Part shown: one piece after another, positions 52,750 through 62,142 of the stretch
Layout: every line of letters starts with the position of its first letter
How positions within the stretch are numbered: the stretch's first letter is position 1
DNA from: Photobacterium profundum
GTDB lineage: Bacteria > Pseudomonadota > Gammaproteobacteria > Enterobacterales > Vibrionaceae
Length of the DNA: 64,000 nucleotides
Direction of reading: 5' to 3'
NCBI RefSeq assembly: GCF_003026285.1
Contig: NZ_PYOD01000002.1
Coordinates: forward strand, 930,001 to 994,000
Position numbers and translations under genes: made by a program
The notes under the pieces: model-generated
What the model was told of the DNA's origin: nothing
Seen by the model: only the letters and a program-made list of their open reading frames with translations
The model's database searches: none

Positions 52750-54213
52750 TTAAAGTGATGCAACCGCAGCACGAGCGCCGTCAGTGATTATTAGCTGATA
52801 AGCGTCGGTTATAACTGTAACCAATTCTTCGTTCTTAATAAGATCGGTACCGAAGATAGCTTCAATGCCAAGAAGAGCCTTAACCACAGAAGTATTAATA
52901 CCGTGCTGCTGGTAGATCTCTTTAAATAGGTCAACCATTGGATCACGAACATCAATAGGGTTCGCTTTTTCGTCAGAGCCGCTGATGTACGTCATCCAAC
53001 CTGCAATACCCATTGCCAGCCATTTGTAGTCAGAACCAGCGTCAAGGTGGAAACGTAATGAGCCCCCCATACGTTGAGGGATCTTCTGGCTACCATCCAT
53101 CGCGATTTGCCATGTTTGGTGCTTCAAGCTTGGGTTGGTGAAGCGGTTGATAAGCAAGTTTGCATAACCTTCTAAATCGGTGCCTTCAGGCATGTTTAGG
53201 GTCGGTGCTTGTGCTTTCATCATCATGTCGAAAGCCGCTTTACGGTAGCTTTCATTGGTCATGGTGTCAGATATATGCGCGTAACCTCCCAAATAGCCAA
53301 GGTAGGCTAAGAAAGAGTGACTACCATTGAGCATACGCAGCTTCATTTCTTCGAAAGGCACAACATCAGCGACAAACTCAGCACCAACGATATTCCATTC
53401 AGGTCGACCATTGACAAAGTTATCTTCAATAACCCATTGTCTGAATGGTTCACAAGCGATACCACATGGGTCTTCAACACCGACTAAGGTTGTGATTTCT
53501 GCTAGTGTTTCAGCGGTTGCTGCTGGCACTATGCGATCGACCATGGTGCATGGGAAAGTCACGTTAGCTTCAATCCAACCAGCAAGGTCTTTATCTACTA
53601 GCATTGCAAAATCTAACACTGCTGCGCGGGCAACATGACCATTTTCTTGCACGTTGTCGCAAGACATGACGGTGAAGGATTTGATGTTTAGTTCACGGCG
53701 GATGCGCAAAGCTTCAACAATGTAACCAATGGCAGATTTTGGCTCGCTTGGATTAGCTATATCGGCTTTAATTAGACTATTGTTTTTATCTAAACGACCA
53801 GTGGCAGGATCGGCACAATAGCCTTTTTCTGTAATAGTCATTGATACAATAGCAACCTGTTCTTCTGCCATTTTTTCAAGTACGGCACGTTGTCCATCAA
53901 GTACAGGATGCAGAGATTCAGTAACAGAGCCTACCATTTTCACTGTAGTCGCATCGGCACCTTTTTCTGCCACAGTGTATAAGTGGTCTTGCTCACGTAG
54001 TTGCTTGATAAGCTCTTCACCGCCGAACAAGTTAATTTCACAAATGCCCCAATCACTGCCATTCTTTTCTAGCATTTCACTGGTAAATAACGCTTGGTGA
54101 GCACGGTGGAAAGCACCAAAGCCTAAGTGAACGATACGGCTCTTAAGGGCTGTTCTATCGTAATTAGGACGGATGACTTGAGCATTGATTTCAGTATTAG
54201 CAATATTTGACAT
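52750..54213 (-). CDS. uxuB: Fructuronate reductase (mannonate oxidoreductase)
   Basis: A 487-residue member of the mannitol dehydrogenase family, with the nucleotide-binding start IVHLGFGAFHRAHQALFTSEML and the active-site Lys region LRMLNGSHSFLAYLGYL typical of UxuB/UxaB. It reduces D-fructuronate to D-mannonate. Its pairing with uxaC and uxuA favours UxuB over tagaturonate reductase. In the operon behind the TRAP permease gene. Confidence 0.9.
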   Translation of the reverse strand: MSNIANTEINAQVIRPNYDRTALKSRIVHLGFGAFHRAHQALFTSEMLEKNGSDWGICEINLFGGEELIKQLREQDHLYTVAEKGADATTVKMVGSVTESLHPVLDGQRAVLEKMAEEQVAIVSMTITEKGYCADPATGRLDKNNSLIKADIANPSEPKSAIGYIVEALRIRRELNIKSFTVMSCDNVQENGHVARAAVLDFAMLVDKDLAGWIEANVTFPCTMVDRIVPAATAETLAEITTLVGVEDPCGIACEPFRQWVIEDNFVNGRPEWNIVGAEFVADVVPFEEMKLRMLNGSHSFLAYLGYLGGYAHISDTMTNESYRKAAFDMMMKAQAPTLNMPEGTDLEGYANLLINRFTNPSLKHQTWQIAMDGSQKIPQRMGGSLRFHLDAGSDYKWLAMGIAGWMTYISGSDEKANPIDVRDPMVDLFKEIYQQHGINTSVVKALLGIEAIFGTDLIKNEELVTVITDAYQLIITDGARAAVASL

Positions 54214-54231
54214 GTTGTGTTTCCTTTATTT

Positions 54232-54256
54232 TCTCACCGGTATATTACCGGTGAGA
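54232..54256 (-). terminator. Intra-operon stem-loop between dctM-type gene and uxuB
   Basis: Perfect 11-bp stem TCTCACCGGTA/TACCGGTGAGA with loop TAT, about 20 bases before the uxuB start. No T-run; a partial terminator or mRNA-processing element. Confidence 0.65.
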
Positions 54257-54295
54257 AATGTATTAATCGGGATATTCTTATGTATTGATAGTTGT

Positions 54296-55597
54296 TTAGT
54301 AACCTAGCACTAGACCAGGTAGGAATAGGCTTAGTTGTGGAATAAAGGTAACTGCCATTAGTGCAAGAACCAGTGCCGCATAGAAAGGTAGTAATGGTTT
54401 TATGATCTTATCAATCGAGACTTTTGCAACCGAACAACCAATAAATAACGCGCTGCCTACAGGTGGAGTACAAATACCAATAGCAAGGTTAAACGTCATC
54501 ATGATGCCGAAGTGTACTGGGTCGATACCTAAATCTAATACGATAGGTAAGAAGATAGGAGTGAAGATAAGTACTGCTGGTGTCATGTCCATGAAGATAC
54601 CAACAATTAATAAAATAAGGTTGATAATCAATAAAACAACTAGAGGGTTATCAGAAACAGCCAGTAGTGCGTCGGCAATCATGTAAGGGATATCGGCGTT
54701 AGCCATTGCCCATGACATGCCCATTGATGCACCCACTAACAGTAGAACAATTGAGGTTGTCACTGCTGACTCTAAGATGATAGCAGGAAGCTGTTTTATT
54801 TTTACTTCACGGTAAACAATTACTGCAAGTATAAAGGTATACATCACTGCAATAGCCGAAGCTTCAGTTGCTGTGAAGATACCGCCAATAATACCACCCA
54901 TAATAATGACGATAAGCATTAAAGAAGGTAACGCTTTTAGTAATGTATCCCACACTTCAGCCATACTTGGTTTTGCTGCAACAGGGTAGCCACGGCGCTT
55001 GGCAATAAAACCAGCAACACACATTAAGCTCAAGCCCATAATCAGACCAGGGATATAACCCGCTAGAAATAATGCTGCAATCGATGTGCCGCCAGAAACA
55101 AGAGAGAATACGATTAAGGTATTACTTGGTGGTATCAGTAAGCCAGTAGGGCATGATGTAATGTTCACTGCCGCAGAGAAATGCTCATCATAGCCGTCTT
55201 TCTTTTGCAAAGGAGACATGGTACCGCCAACTGCTGCTGCAGAGGCAACCGCTGAACCTGAAATTGAACCAAACATCATATTTGCCATGATGTTTACGTG
55301 CGCCAGAGAGCCAGGTAGACGACCACCTAATACTTTTGCAAAATTAATAAGGCGAATCGCAATACCGCCTTGGTTCATAATATTTCCCGCCAAAATAAAA
55401 AACGGGATCGCAAGTAATGCAAAGTTATCAAGGCCAGCGGCCATACGCTGTGCTACCACGGCAATTGCAGGTTCAAGTGGCAGGCTTAGCATAATGGTTG
55501 CTAAAGAAGACAGACCAATAGCAAATGAAACCGGAACCCCTAACGTTAAGAGAACCGCAAAGCTACCAAATAGAGTAAGAATGACTTGCCATTCCAT
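54296..55597 (-). CDS. TRAP transporter large permease (hexuronate type)
   Basis: A 433-residue DctM-family protein with about 12 helices: GVPVSFAIGLSSLATI, ISGSAVASAAAVGGTMSP, SCPTGLLIPPSNTLIVFS, and NLAIGICTPPVGSALFIGCSVAK. It is compact compared with the other DctM in this window. Its place between DctQ and uxuB, with a UxuR-type operator upstream, indicates hexuronate uptake. Belongs to the DctM subgroup that uses SBPs such as the one encoded divergently. Confidence 0.9.
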   Translation of the reverse strand: MEWQVILTLFGSFAVLLTLGVPVSFAIGLSSLATIMLSLPLEPAIAVVAQRMAAGLDNFALLAIPFFILAGNIMNQGGIAIRLINFAKVLGGRLPGSLAHVNIMANMMFGSISGSAVASAAAVGGTMSPLQKKDGYDEHFSAAVNITSCPTGLLIPPSNTLIVFSLVSGGTSIAALFLAGYIPGLIMGLSLMCVAGFIAKRRGYPVAAKPSMAEVWDTLLKALPSLMLIVIIMGGIIGGIFTATEASAIAVMYTFILAVIVYREVKIKQLPAIILESAVTTSIVLLLVGASMGMSWAMANADIPYMIADALLAVSDNPLVVLLIINLILLIVGIFMDMTPAVLIFTPIFLPIVLDLGIDPVHFGIMMTFNLAIGICTPPVGSALFIGCSVAKVSIDKIIKPLLPFYAALVLALMAVTFIPQLSLFLPGLVLGY

Positions 55598-55622
55598 AAT
55601 GAAATTCCTTTTTAAATTAGTT

Positions 55623-56132
55623 TTATTGAGGATCTGCGGCTACTTGGGCTTCACCTGATATCAGTTGTTTCACTTTTTCTGAGCCAAAAACAAATGAATA
55701 AAAAATTATTAATGCCCCGCTTAATGGTAAGCAGAAATAGATGTAGCCCATCTCCCAACCCAGTGCTGGTGTTACCTGACCTGTCGCTAACGTTTTAAGT
55801 GCGAGATTGGTGCCGCCGTAGATCAGTACAATAAAGGCAAAAACGGCAATAGTGACTTGAATAAAAATTTCGTTAATCAGCTTCCGCTTGCCTGTTAATT
55901 TCATTGTTAATAAATCGATAGCAAGATGACGTTTTTGACCAGTAGTGTAAGCCGCACCAATAAGTGCAACCCACATAAATAGATAGCGTGCTAATTCATC
56001 CGTGATAGTGCTTGGTTTGCCAATAACATAACGTGAGATCACCTGCCAGATAACACAAAAAACAAGGAAGGTAGAGAGAGACACAGTAAATGCTGCCAAC
56101 CCTCTATTGATATAACCAACCAATTTATTCAT
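55623..56132 (-). CDS. TRAP transporter small permease (hexuronate type)
   Basis: A 169-residue protein with four helices; RYVIGKPSTITDELARYLFMWVALIGAAY is the DctQ signature region, here split by the usual helix boundary. The ATG at 56132 has AAGGAA upstream and is taken as start. The frame reaches 56183, but that start would lie inside a UxuR-type operator. First gene of the minus-strand uronate operon. Confidence 0.87.
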   Translation of the reverse strand: MNKLVGYINRGLAAFTVSLSTFLVFCVIWQVISRYVIGKPSTITDELARYLFMWVALIGAAYTTGQKRHLAIDLLTMKLTGKRKLINEIFIQVTIAVFAFIVLIYGGTNLALKTLATGQVTPALGWEMGYIYFCLPLSGALIIFYSFVFGSEKVKQLISGEAQVAADPQ

Positions 56133-56171
56133 CTTTAATTCCTTAGTGTGTGGAAGTATGGGAGTTAACAG

Positions 56172-56183
56172 TTGGTTAACCAA
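56172..56183. promoter_or_regulatory. UxuR-type operator 4 (TRAP permease operon)
   Basis: TTGGTTAACCAA, a perfect 12-bp palindrome, 40-51 bases upstream of the DctQ-type start. Confidence 0.8.
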
Positions 56184-56282
56184 TGTAAAAAAATATTAAT
56201 CAACGTTATTTGTCACATACTCGTTTCTGGTGTGGATTATAGGTAATGGTCAATAAATGTCATGTGAGCTACTTCACAATTG

Positions 56283-56298
56283 AATTGGTTGACCAATA
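56283..56298. promoter_or_regulatory. UxuR-type operator 5 (divergent TRAP promoter)
   Basis: AATTGGTTGACCAATA, a 16-base palindrome with one central asymmetry, in the divergent gap between DctQ- and DctP-type genes. Confidence 0.8.
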
Positions 56299-56319
56299 TG
56301 GGGGTTATTATTGTGATAC

Positions 56320-56331
56320 AGGTCAACCAAT
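56320..56331. promoter_or_regulatory. UxuR-type operator 6 (TRAP binding-protein side)
   Basis: AGGTCAACCAAT, core GGTCAACC, about 100 bases before the DctP-type start. A weaker copy, TGGACAACCAAT, lies at 56404-56415. Confidence 0.6.
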
Positions 56332-56432
56332 TGATGTTTTTGTTTTGACGAGGTACATATTTGACGCCAATATTGGTCCCGTATTCCAATATACCCTACG
56401 AAATGGACAACCAATCTCACGGAGATATAACA

Positions 56433-57416
56433 ATGATGACACGTAAAAGTGTACTAACAGCTCTAATCGGTACAGCGCTAACAATTGGTGCTTCAGCTTC
56501 TGCTTTTGCTGCAACTACATTTAAGCTGAGCCATAACCACCCACGTGACCACGCAGTCCATCAAGCAATGGATTCAATGGCAAAAGAAGTACGTGAGCTG
56601 ACAAATGGTGAAGTGCGTATTCGTATCTACCCTGATGCACAATTAGGTACGCAACGTGAATCAATGGAGCTAATGCAAAATGGCGCACTTGATATGGTGA
56701 AAACAAATGCTGCTGAATTAGAAGCATTTGCCCCAGCTTATGCGGCATTTAACCTACCGTACTTATTCCGTGATAAGGAACACTATTACAATGTAATGGA
56801 AGGTGCGATTGGCGAAGAGATTTTAGCGTCATCTCGTGATAGTGGTTTCATTGGTTTAACTTATTACGATGCTGGTGCACGAAGCTTTTACGCGTCTAAG
56901 CCGATTAATACACCAGAAGACCTTAAAGGTTTGAAAATCCGTGTACAACCAAGTCCTTCTGCAATCAGCATGGTTCAGTCTTTAGGTGGAAATGCGACGC
57001 CTTTGGCTTATGGTGAGCTGTATACAGCCCTACAGCAAGGGGTGGTTGATGCCGCAGAAAATAACATTCCTTCATTCAGTTTAAGCCGCCATGGTGAAGT
57101 CTCTAAATACTACAGTTTAGATGAGCATACTATGGTTCCAGATGTGCTGGTTATCTCCAACAAAGCTTACGATGGCCTGTCAGAAGAGAACCGTGCAATA
57201 CTTAAAAAAGCAGCGATGCATTCTGCAGAGTTGATGAAAAAATTATGGGCGGAATCAGAACAAACTGAACGCGCTAATGCAGAGAAGTTAGGTGTGACAT
57301 TTGTAACACCAAACAAAGCAGCCTTTGTCGACGCAGTACAGCCAATGTATGATGCTTTAGATAAAACAAACCCAGATCTAGCTGAAATTGTTGAGCGTAT
57401 TAAAGCTGTTAAATAA
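56433..57416 (+). CDS. TRAP transporter binding protein (hexuronate type)
   Basis: A 327-residue DctP-family protein with a signal (TRKSVLTALIGTALTIGASA, then SAFA). The mature start is ATTFKLSHNHPRDHAVHQA. RIYPDAQLGTQRESMELMQNGALDMV and GLKIRVQPSPSAISMVQSLGG mark the sugar-acid-type DctP proteins. The ATG at 56433 has GGAG upstream; the open frame runs to 56361 through regulatory DNA. It is divergent from its two permease genes, sharing the operator region, and is followed by the GntR regulator gene. Confidence 0.9.
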   Translation: MMTRKSVLTALIGTALTIGASASAFAATTFKLSHNHPRDHAVHQAMDSMAKEVRELTNGEVRIRIYPDAQLGTQRESMELMQNGALDMVKTNAAELEAFAPAYAAFNLPYLFRDKEHYYNVMEGAIGEEILASSRDSGFIGLTYYDAGARSFYASKPINTPEDLKGLKIRVQPSPSAISMVQSLGGNATPLAYGELYTALQQGVVDAAENNIPSFSLSRHGEVSKYYSLDEHTMVPDVLVISNKAYDGLSEENRAILKKAAMHSAELMKKLWAESEQTERANAEKLGVTFVTPNKAAFVDAVQPMYDALDKTNPDLAEIVERIKAVK

Positions 57417-57473
57417 TCGATAGATTAGTTATTAGCGTAAAAATAACAAGGTGTTGCTACTCTTTACCATAAA

Positions 57474-57487
57474 GAGGTTGACCAATT
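57474..57487. promoter_or_regulatory. UxuR-type operator 7 (regulator gene)
   Basis: GAGGTTGACCAATT, core GGTTGACCAA, 32-45 bases before the GntR-type start, suggesting autoregulation. Confidence 0.65.
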
Positions 57488-57518
57488 TTTTTAGGTCTTT
57501 ATGATGGCGTAGAGTGCA

Positions 57519-58307
57519 ATGGAATATAGTGACAATATCAATATGATGCCTTTTGAAGCAAAAAGACCTTATCAAGAATTAGGGTTGATACTAAGACAAG
57601 AATTAATGAGCGGTCAGTATAGTGTGGGTGACCGCCTGCCACCTGAACGTGACATCGCTGAAAGGTTAGATGTGAGTCGTACAGTGGTGCGCGAAGCCAT
57701 CATTATGCTTGAACTTGAAAATCTGGTTGAAGTTAAAAAAGGATCAGGGGTATATGTCCTTAATATTCCTAGTGAAACGAATAGCCGCGAAAATGTGATT
57801 AGCGATGAAGCCGGTCCATTTGAAATGTTGCAAGCTAGGCAGTTATTAGAAAGTAATATTGCTGAGTTTGCTGCGATTCAAGTAACACCGGGTGATATTG
57901 TGAAAATGCGAGTCGCACTTGAGCTTGAGCGTAATGAAATCGCAAGTGAATCTACAAATTGTAACGGTGATGAACAATTTCATCTTTGTATTGCCGAAGC
58001 AACCCAGAATTCAGTGCTGGTGGATATGCTTAAACATTCTTGGGCGCGTCGTGAGCAAAGCCCAATGTGGAAAAAGCTTCATTCTCGTATTAATGATCAG
58101 GCTTATCGCGAAGAGTGGCTAGACGATCACGCAAAGATTCTTTCAGCGATGCAGCGAAAAGACCCTATTGCAGCAAAAAATGCCATGTGGCAACACCTTG
58201 AAAATGTAAAACAACGATTACTTGAGTTATCCGATATCGATGATCCAAATTTCGATGGATATTTATTTAGCTCAAACCCTGTTGTCCTTCTTGGGGATGA
58301 TAAATAA
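57519..58307 (+). CDS. uxuR: GntR/FadR-family regulator, UxuR-like
   Basis: A 262-residue regulator with a GntR winged helix (SGQYSVGDRLPPERDIAERL, SRTVVREAIIMLELENLVEVKKGSGVYVL, about 28-80) and an all-helical FCD effector domain (about 95-235). The length and the flanking uxuA, uxuB, uxaC genes fit the ExuR/UxuR group, whose known E. coli sites are TTGGT..ACCAA palindromes. Seven such sites flank the transcription units here, including one before this gene. The ATG lacks a strong ribosome-binding site. Effector probably fructuronate or a relative. Confidence 0.85.
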   Translation: MEYSDNINMMPFEAKRPYQELGLILRQELMSGQYSVGDRLPPERDIAERLDVSRTVVREAIIMLELENLVEVKKGSGVYVLNIPSETNSRENVISDEAGPFEMLQARQLLESNIAEFAAIQVTPGDIVKMRVALELERNEIASESTNCNGDEQFHLCIAEATQNSVLVDMLKHSWARREQSPMWKKLHSRINDQAYREEWLDDHAKILSAMQRKDPIAAKNAMWQHLENVKQRLLELSDIDDPNFDGYLFSSNPVVLLGDDK

Positions 58308-58334
58308 AATCGAAACCTTAATATAAGGCATCGA

Positions 58335-58369
58335 TAAATAAGACCAGCATCCTTGTTGGTCTTTATTTA
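58335..58369 (+). terminator. Terminator after the UxuR-like gene
   Basis: Long stem TAAATAAGACCA pairing with TGGTCTTTATTTA around a 10-base loop. uxuA downstream therefore probably has its own promoter. Confidence 0.7.
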
Positions 58370-58468
58370 GAACTGCTACTTCTAAGTGACAGTTAATTAA
58401 ATTTTTTAAATACTTTACTCGTCAATATTTTTCGAGCGGGTTAAGTGTGTCTGCAAAAGGTGATTGTC

Positions 58469-59653
58469 ATGGAACAAACTTGGCGCTGGTATGGTCCTAA
58501 TGACCCAGTTTCTCTAAACGATATTCGTCAGGCTGGAGCAACGGGTATTGTGAACGCGTTACACCATATTCCGAACGGAGATGTGTGGACGAAAGAAGAA
58601 ATTCTTATTCGCAAGGCTTTAATTGAAGATAAAGGCCTTACATGGTCAGTGGTTGAGAGTGTTCCTGTACACGAAGAGATCAAAACTCAAACGGGTAATT
58701 ACCAGTTGTGGATTGATAACTATAAACAAACATTACGTAACTTAGCAGAATGTGGCATTGATACCGTATGTTATAATTTTATGCCCGTTTTAGATTGGAC
58801 ACGTACTGATCTTGAATTTGAAATGGCCGATGGTTCTAAAGCACTACGCTTCGATCAAATTGCATTCGCTGCTTTTGAATTACATATTTTAAAACGGCCA
58901 AATGCAGAAGATGCTTATTCTGACGAAGAACAAGCACAAGCTAAAGTCTATTTTGATAATATGTCTGATGCCGACATAGCTAAATTAACAGGTAATATTA
59001 TTGCAGGGCTACCAGGCGCAGAAGAAGGCTATACATTACAAGAATTCCAAGCCCAACTAGATCGTTACGACGGTATAACGAAAGATAAGCTTCGTGAACA
59101 TATGGTGTATTTCTTAAAAGAATTAATGCCTATCTGTGATGCTAGCGGTTTAAAAATGGCAGTACACCCAGATGATCCACCACGCCCAATTTTAGGTCTA
59201 CCTCGTATCGTTTCAACGATTGAAGATATTGATTGGCTAACAACTGAAGTACCAAGCCAAATGAATGGCATTACAATGTGTACTGGTTCGTATGGTGTAC
59301 GTGGTGATAATGATTTAGTGAATATGATTAGACAACACGGCGATCGTATTTATTTTACTCATTTGCGTTCGACTCAACGTGAAGACAATCAGCTTAGCTT
59401 CCATGAAGCTGCACATCTTGATGGTGATGTTGATATGTATAACGTCGTGATGGAAATCCTGAAAGAAGAACAACGCCGTGACGAAGCTGGTGATGTACGG
59501 TTAATACCAATGCGACCAGATCACGGTCATCAGATGTTAGATGATTTGAATAAAAAAACGAACCCTGGTTACTCGGCTATAGGTCGCTTGAAAGGTCTTG
59601 CTGAAGTTCGTGGGTTGGAAATGGCATTAAAGCGCGCATTTTTTACAAAATAA
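58469..59653 (+). CDS. uxuA: Mannonate dehydratase
   Basis: A 394-residue enzyme starting [30 protein letters not shown] (split), with [41 protein letters not shown] and RPDHGHQ metal-site motifs of UxuA. It dehydrates D-mannonate to 2-keto-3-deoxygluconate. The ATG at 58469 follows AAGGTGAT; the start at 58445 has no site. No UxuR-type palindrome was found directly in front, so it may depend on readthrough or another promoter. Confidence 0.96.
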   Translation: MEQTWRWYGPNDPVSLNDIRQAGATGIVNALHHIPNGDVWTKEEILIRKALIEDKGLTWSVVESVPVHEEIKTQTGNYQLWIDNYKQTLRNLAECGIDTVCYNFMPVLDWTRTDLEFEMADGSKALRFDQIAFAAFELHILKRPNAEDAYSDEEQAQAKVYFDNMSDADIAKLTGNIIAGLPGAEEGYTLQEFQAQLDRYDGITKDKLREHMVYFLKELMPICDASGLKMAVHPDDPPRPILGLPRIVSTIEDIDWLTTEVPSQMNGITMCTGSYGVRGDNDLVNMIRQHGDRIYFTHLRSTQREDNQLSFHEAAHLDGDVDMYNVVMEILKEEQRRDEAGDVRLIPMRPDHGHQMLDDLNKKTNPGYSAIGRLKGLAEVRGLEMALKRAFFTK

Positions 59654-59672
59654 AAATAGAATAAATTGTATA

Positions 59673-59697
59673 AAGGTCCGATTATCGGGCCTTTTTT
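59673..59697 (+). terminator. Rho-independent terminator of uxuA
   Basis: Stem AAAGG-CCG / CGG-CCTTT with loop ATTA and TTTTTT tail. Confidence 0.85.
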
Positions 59698-59779
59698 ATT
59701 TGTTTGTAATCAGAGAGTAGAGCTTTGTTGATTATCTTTCAATCGTTATGTGAAAGATAATCATAGGCCATTATTTAAT

Positions 59780-60265
59780 TTATTTTAAATACTTTACATG
59801 GGCTTCCATTTCTTCCCCTATTTCTTTACGCATATTCATTAATTTAATGGCTGAATCACGTAATTCAATATCTTCAGGAGTCTGCGGAATCCATTCAGGA
59901 ATAGGCGTGGATTTACCGTCTTCATCAACAGCAACCATAATGACAATACAATGCGTAGTCAGACGGCGTTCTAATTGTTTTGGATCGCTTGCTTGCACAT
60001 CTATCGCGATATGCATTGAAGATCGCCCTGTATAAATAACCTTGGCACTGACTTCAACAAGGTTACCTACTTGAATGGGGGCGACAAAACGAATCCCACC
60101 AGCATAAGCAGTAATACAGTATTTAGCACTCCATCCGGCAGAGCAGGCATAAGCGGCTAAATCGATCCATTTCATGACAGCGCCGCCATGGACTTTACCA
60201 CCAAAATTAACGTCACTCGGTTCTGCTAAAAAACGAAGTGTTACATCACGCTGTCCACCTTTCAT
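59780..60265 (-). CDS. Hotdog-fold acyl-CoA thioesterase
   Basis: A 161-residue YciA/BFIT-type thioesterase: PSDVNFGGKVHGGAVMKWID holds the hotdog active-site Asp and the acyl-CoA loop, and AGGIRFVAPIQVGNLVEVSA the following strand pair. It hydrolyses acyl-CoA thioesters, probably of medium-chain or branched acids, in the cytoplasm. It is convergent with uxuA and not linked to the uronate pathway. Confidence 0.88.
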   Translation of the reverse strand: MKGGQRDVTLRFLAEPSDVNFGGKVHGGAVMKWIDLAAYACSAGWSAKYCITAYAGGIRFVAPIQVGNLVEVSAKVIYTGRSSMHIAIDVQASDPKQLERRLTTHCIVIMVAVDEDGKSTPIPEWIPQTPEDIELRDSAIKLMNMRKEIGEEMEAHVKYLK

Positions 60266-61098
60266 ACAACTATTCCTCAGAGCTAAAGAGATACGATTTA
60301 ATTTTATGTAAAAACAGATGTATCAGTAGTGTTAATTATTTGTTTTGCTATTACACCCTTACAAAACTGATAGATCAAGCGCTTAGTGGTTAATTTTAGG
60401 AATAAATACCCCCGCTAGCCTTAACGTTGCTTGAATTGTAACTTGAACGTAACAAGGTGCGGTTCTACTAGTGCTGGGGGATAAAGTGATGATCTTGTTG
60501 TCAAAGTGGTTACGTTTACAATGATGCAATAAAGTGTTTTCAATGGGTTGTATCTAGTCACTACGCTAGCATTGATAGTTGTGTCACAAATTTTACATTT
60601 TGTCATATGTGAGTTTTTAATGAACAGAAGAACAATAGAAATTATAAATATTAAATAAAATCATGAGTTTAAAATCTGATTTTTTCTTTATGATAGTGTG
60701 GTCAATTAAATTGTTTGTAATGCTTATTTATCGTCAAGTTATTACTGCATTTCTATGAAATTCTGTAGTTTTATTTGTTGTGTGAATGCATTTTATTCAT
60801 ATGAATTACAAATCTATCATTATGATTACTAGGAATAAATTTATTAATGTCATTCCAGTTAGCAATTTATAAGTGTATGAATATTAATCGGCAACATAGT
60901 TGGCAAAACTAACTAACATTACGCGGTTGTAACTATTGTTACATTGGGGAAACGTTTACATTAACACCGTATCGATCACGTTAAACCTAATTCCAATCAA
61001 TGTAGACTTCGCTTAGAAAGGTCAATCGAGCAGAGGATATTGCTCGAACCTCTCCCTACAAAAGCAGTATAACTATAATAATTGACAGGATTAGTTCG
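60266..61098. other. Long non-coding stretch upstream of mglB
   Basis: 833 AT-rich bases with no convincing gene. It holds a GalR-type palindrome about 140 bases before mglB and, at 60409-60482, CCCCCGCTAG...CTAGTGCTGGGGG arms that could form an imperfect large hairpin, perhaps a small RNA. An open frame on the minus strand (60421-60606) has no ribosome-binding site. Confidence 0.5.
60946..60961 (+). promoter_or_regulatory. GalR/GalS-type operator upstream of mglB
   Basis: GGGGAAACGTTTACAT resembles the GalR/GalS consensus GTGNAANCGNTTNCAC, with the invariant AAACGTTT core and C at one end. It lies about 140 bases before the mglB start. Confidence 0.65.
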
Positions 61099-62076
61099 AT
61101 GAAAAAACTGACTATACTCGCTACTCTATGTGCTGGAATGTCTTTCGGTACTAGCGCACTTGCTGAAACGACGCTTGGTTTTACGGTTTACAAATATGAT
61201 GACAACTTTATGGCCGTTGTTCGTCAAGCTATCGTGAAAGTTGCAGATGAAGACAAAGATGTTCGTTTGTTAATGAATGACTCTCAAAATAGCCAATCAA
61301 TGCAAAATGATCAGATCGATATTATGCTTGCTCGTGGTGTGAAAGCCCTTGCAATAAACTTGGTTGATCCTGCGGCGGCTCCCGTTATTATTAAAAAAGC
61401 AAAAATGGATGATGTGCCAATTGTTTTTTATAACAAAGAACCATCAGCGGCTGCATTAGCAAGTTACGACAAAGCATATTATGTCGGAACTGATTCAAAA
61501 GAGTCTGGTATTATTCAAGGCGAACTGATTGCTAAGCAGTGGTCAGAAAATGCCGATTGGGATTTAAATAACGATGGTGTTATTCAGTATGTTTTACTTA
61601 AAGGTGAACCTGGACACCCAGATGCTGAAGCACGTTCGAGTTATGTAATCAAAACATTGAACGAAAAAGGATATAAAACAGAACAATTACATCTTGATAC
61701 TGCCATGTGGGATACCGCAATGGCAAAGGATAAGATGGATGCATGGGTTTCAGGACCTAACGGCAGTAAGATTGAAGTTGTTATTGCTAACAACGATGGT
61801 ATGGCAATGGGTGCTGTAGAATCATTGAAAGCGGCAGGTAAAACCGAGCTTCCAGTATTCGGTGTTGATGCATTGAGTGAAGCATTAGCGATGGTACGTT
61901 CTGGCCAAATGGCTGGCACAGTATTGAATGATGCAAGTAACCAAGCAAAAGCAACATTTGAATTAACCCGCAACCTTGCAAATGGTCTTCCTGCAGGTGA
62001 TGGAACAAATTGGAAAATAGAGAATAAAGTTGTACGTGTACCGTACGTTGGCGTTGATAAAAGTAACCTAAACTAA
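61099..62076 (+). CDS. mglB: Galactose/methyl-galactoside-binding protein
   Basis: A 325-residue periplasmic protein with signal [21 protein letters not shown]; mature start [16 protein letters not shown]. The Ca2+-binding loop DLNNDGVIQ (about 155-163) and [16 protein letters not shown] and [13 protein letters not shown] match MglB. It binds D-galactose and D-glucose for the Mgl importer and may also feed chemotaxis. First gene of mglBAC. Confidence 0.95.
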   Translation: MKKLTILATLCAGMSFGTSALAETTLGFTVYKYDDNFMAVVRQAIVKVADEDKDVRLLMNDSQNSQSMQNDQIDIMLARGVKALAINLVDPAAAPVIIKKAKMDDVPIVFYNKEPSAAALASYDKAYYVGTDSKESGIIQGELIAKQWSENADWDLNNDGVIQYVLLKGEPGHPDAEARSSYVIKTLNEKGYKTEQLHLDTAMWDTAMAKDKMDAWVSGPNGSKIEVVIANNDGMAMGAVESLKAAGKTELPVFGVDALSEALAMVRSGQMAGTVLNDASNQAKATFELTRNLANGLPAGDGTNWKIENKVVRVPYVGVDKSNLN

Positions 62077-62142
62077 TTTTCTGCCAACTAGAAGTGGGAG
62101 ACGTTCTTCTCCCGCTTTTATAACCTTCTGGTTAATGCCGCT

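Noticed and set aside
56361..56432. N-terminal extension of the TRAP binding-protein gene
   Set aside because: It runs through regulatory DNA and would bury the signal peptide; the ATG at 56433 has a good ribosome-binding site.
60421..60606. 61-codon minus-strand frame before mglB
   Set aside because: No ribosome-binding site, no domain, and composition like the surrounding non-coding DNA.
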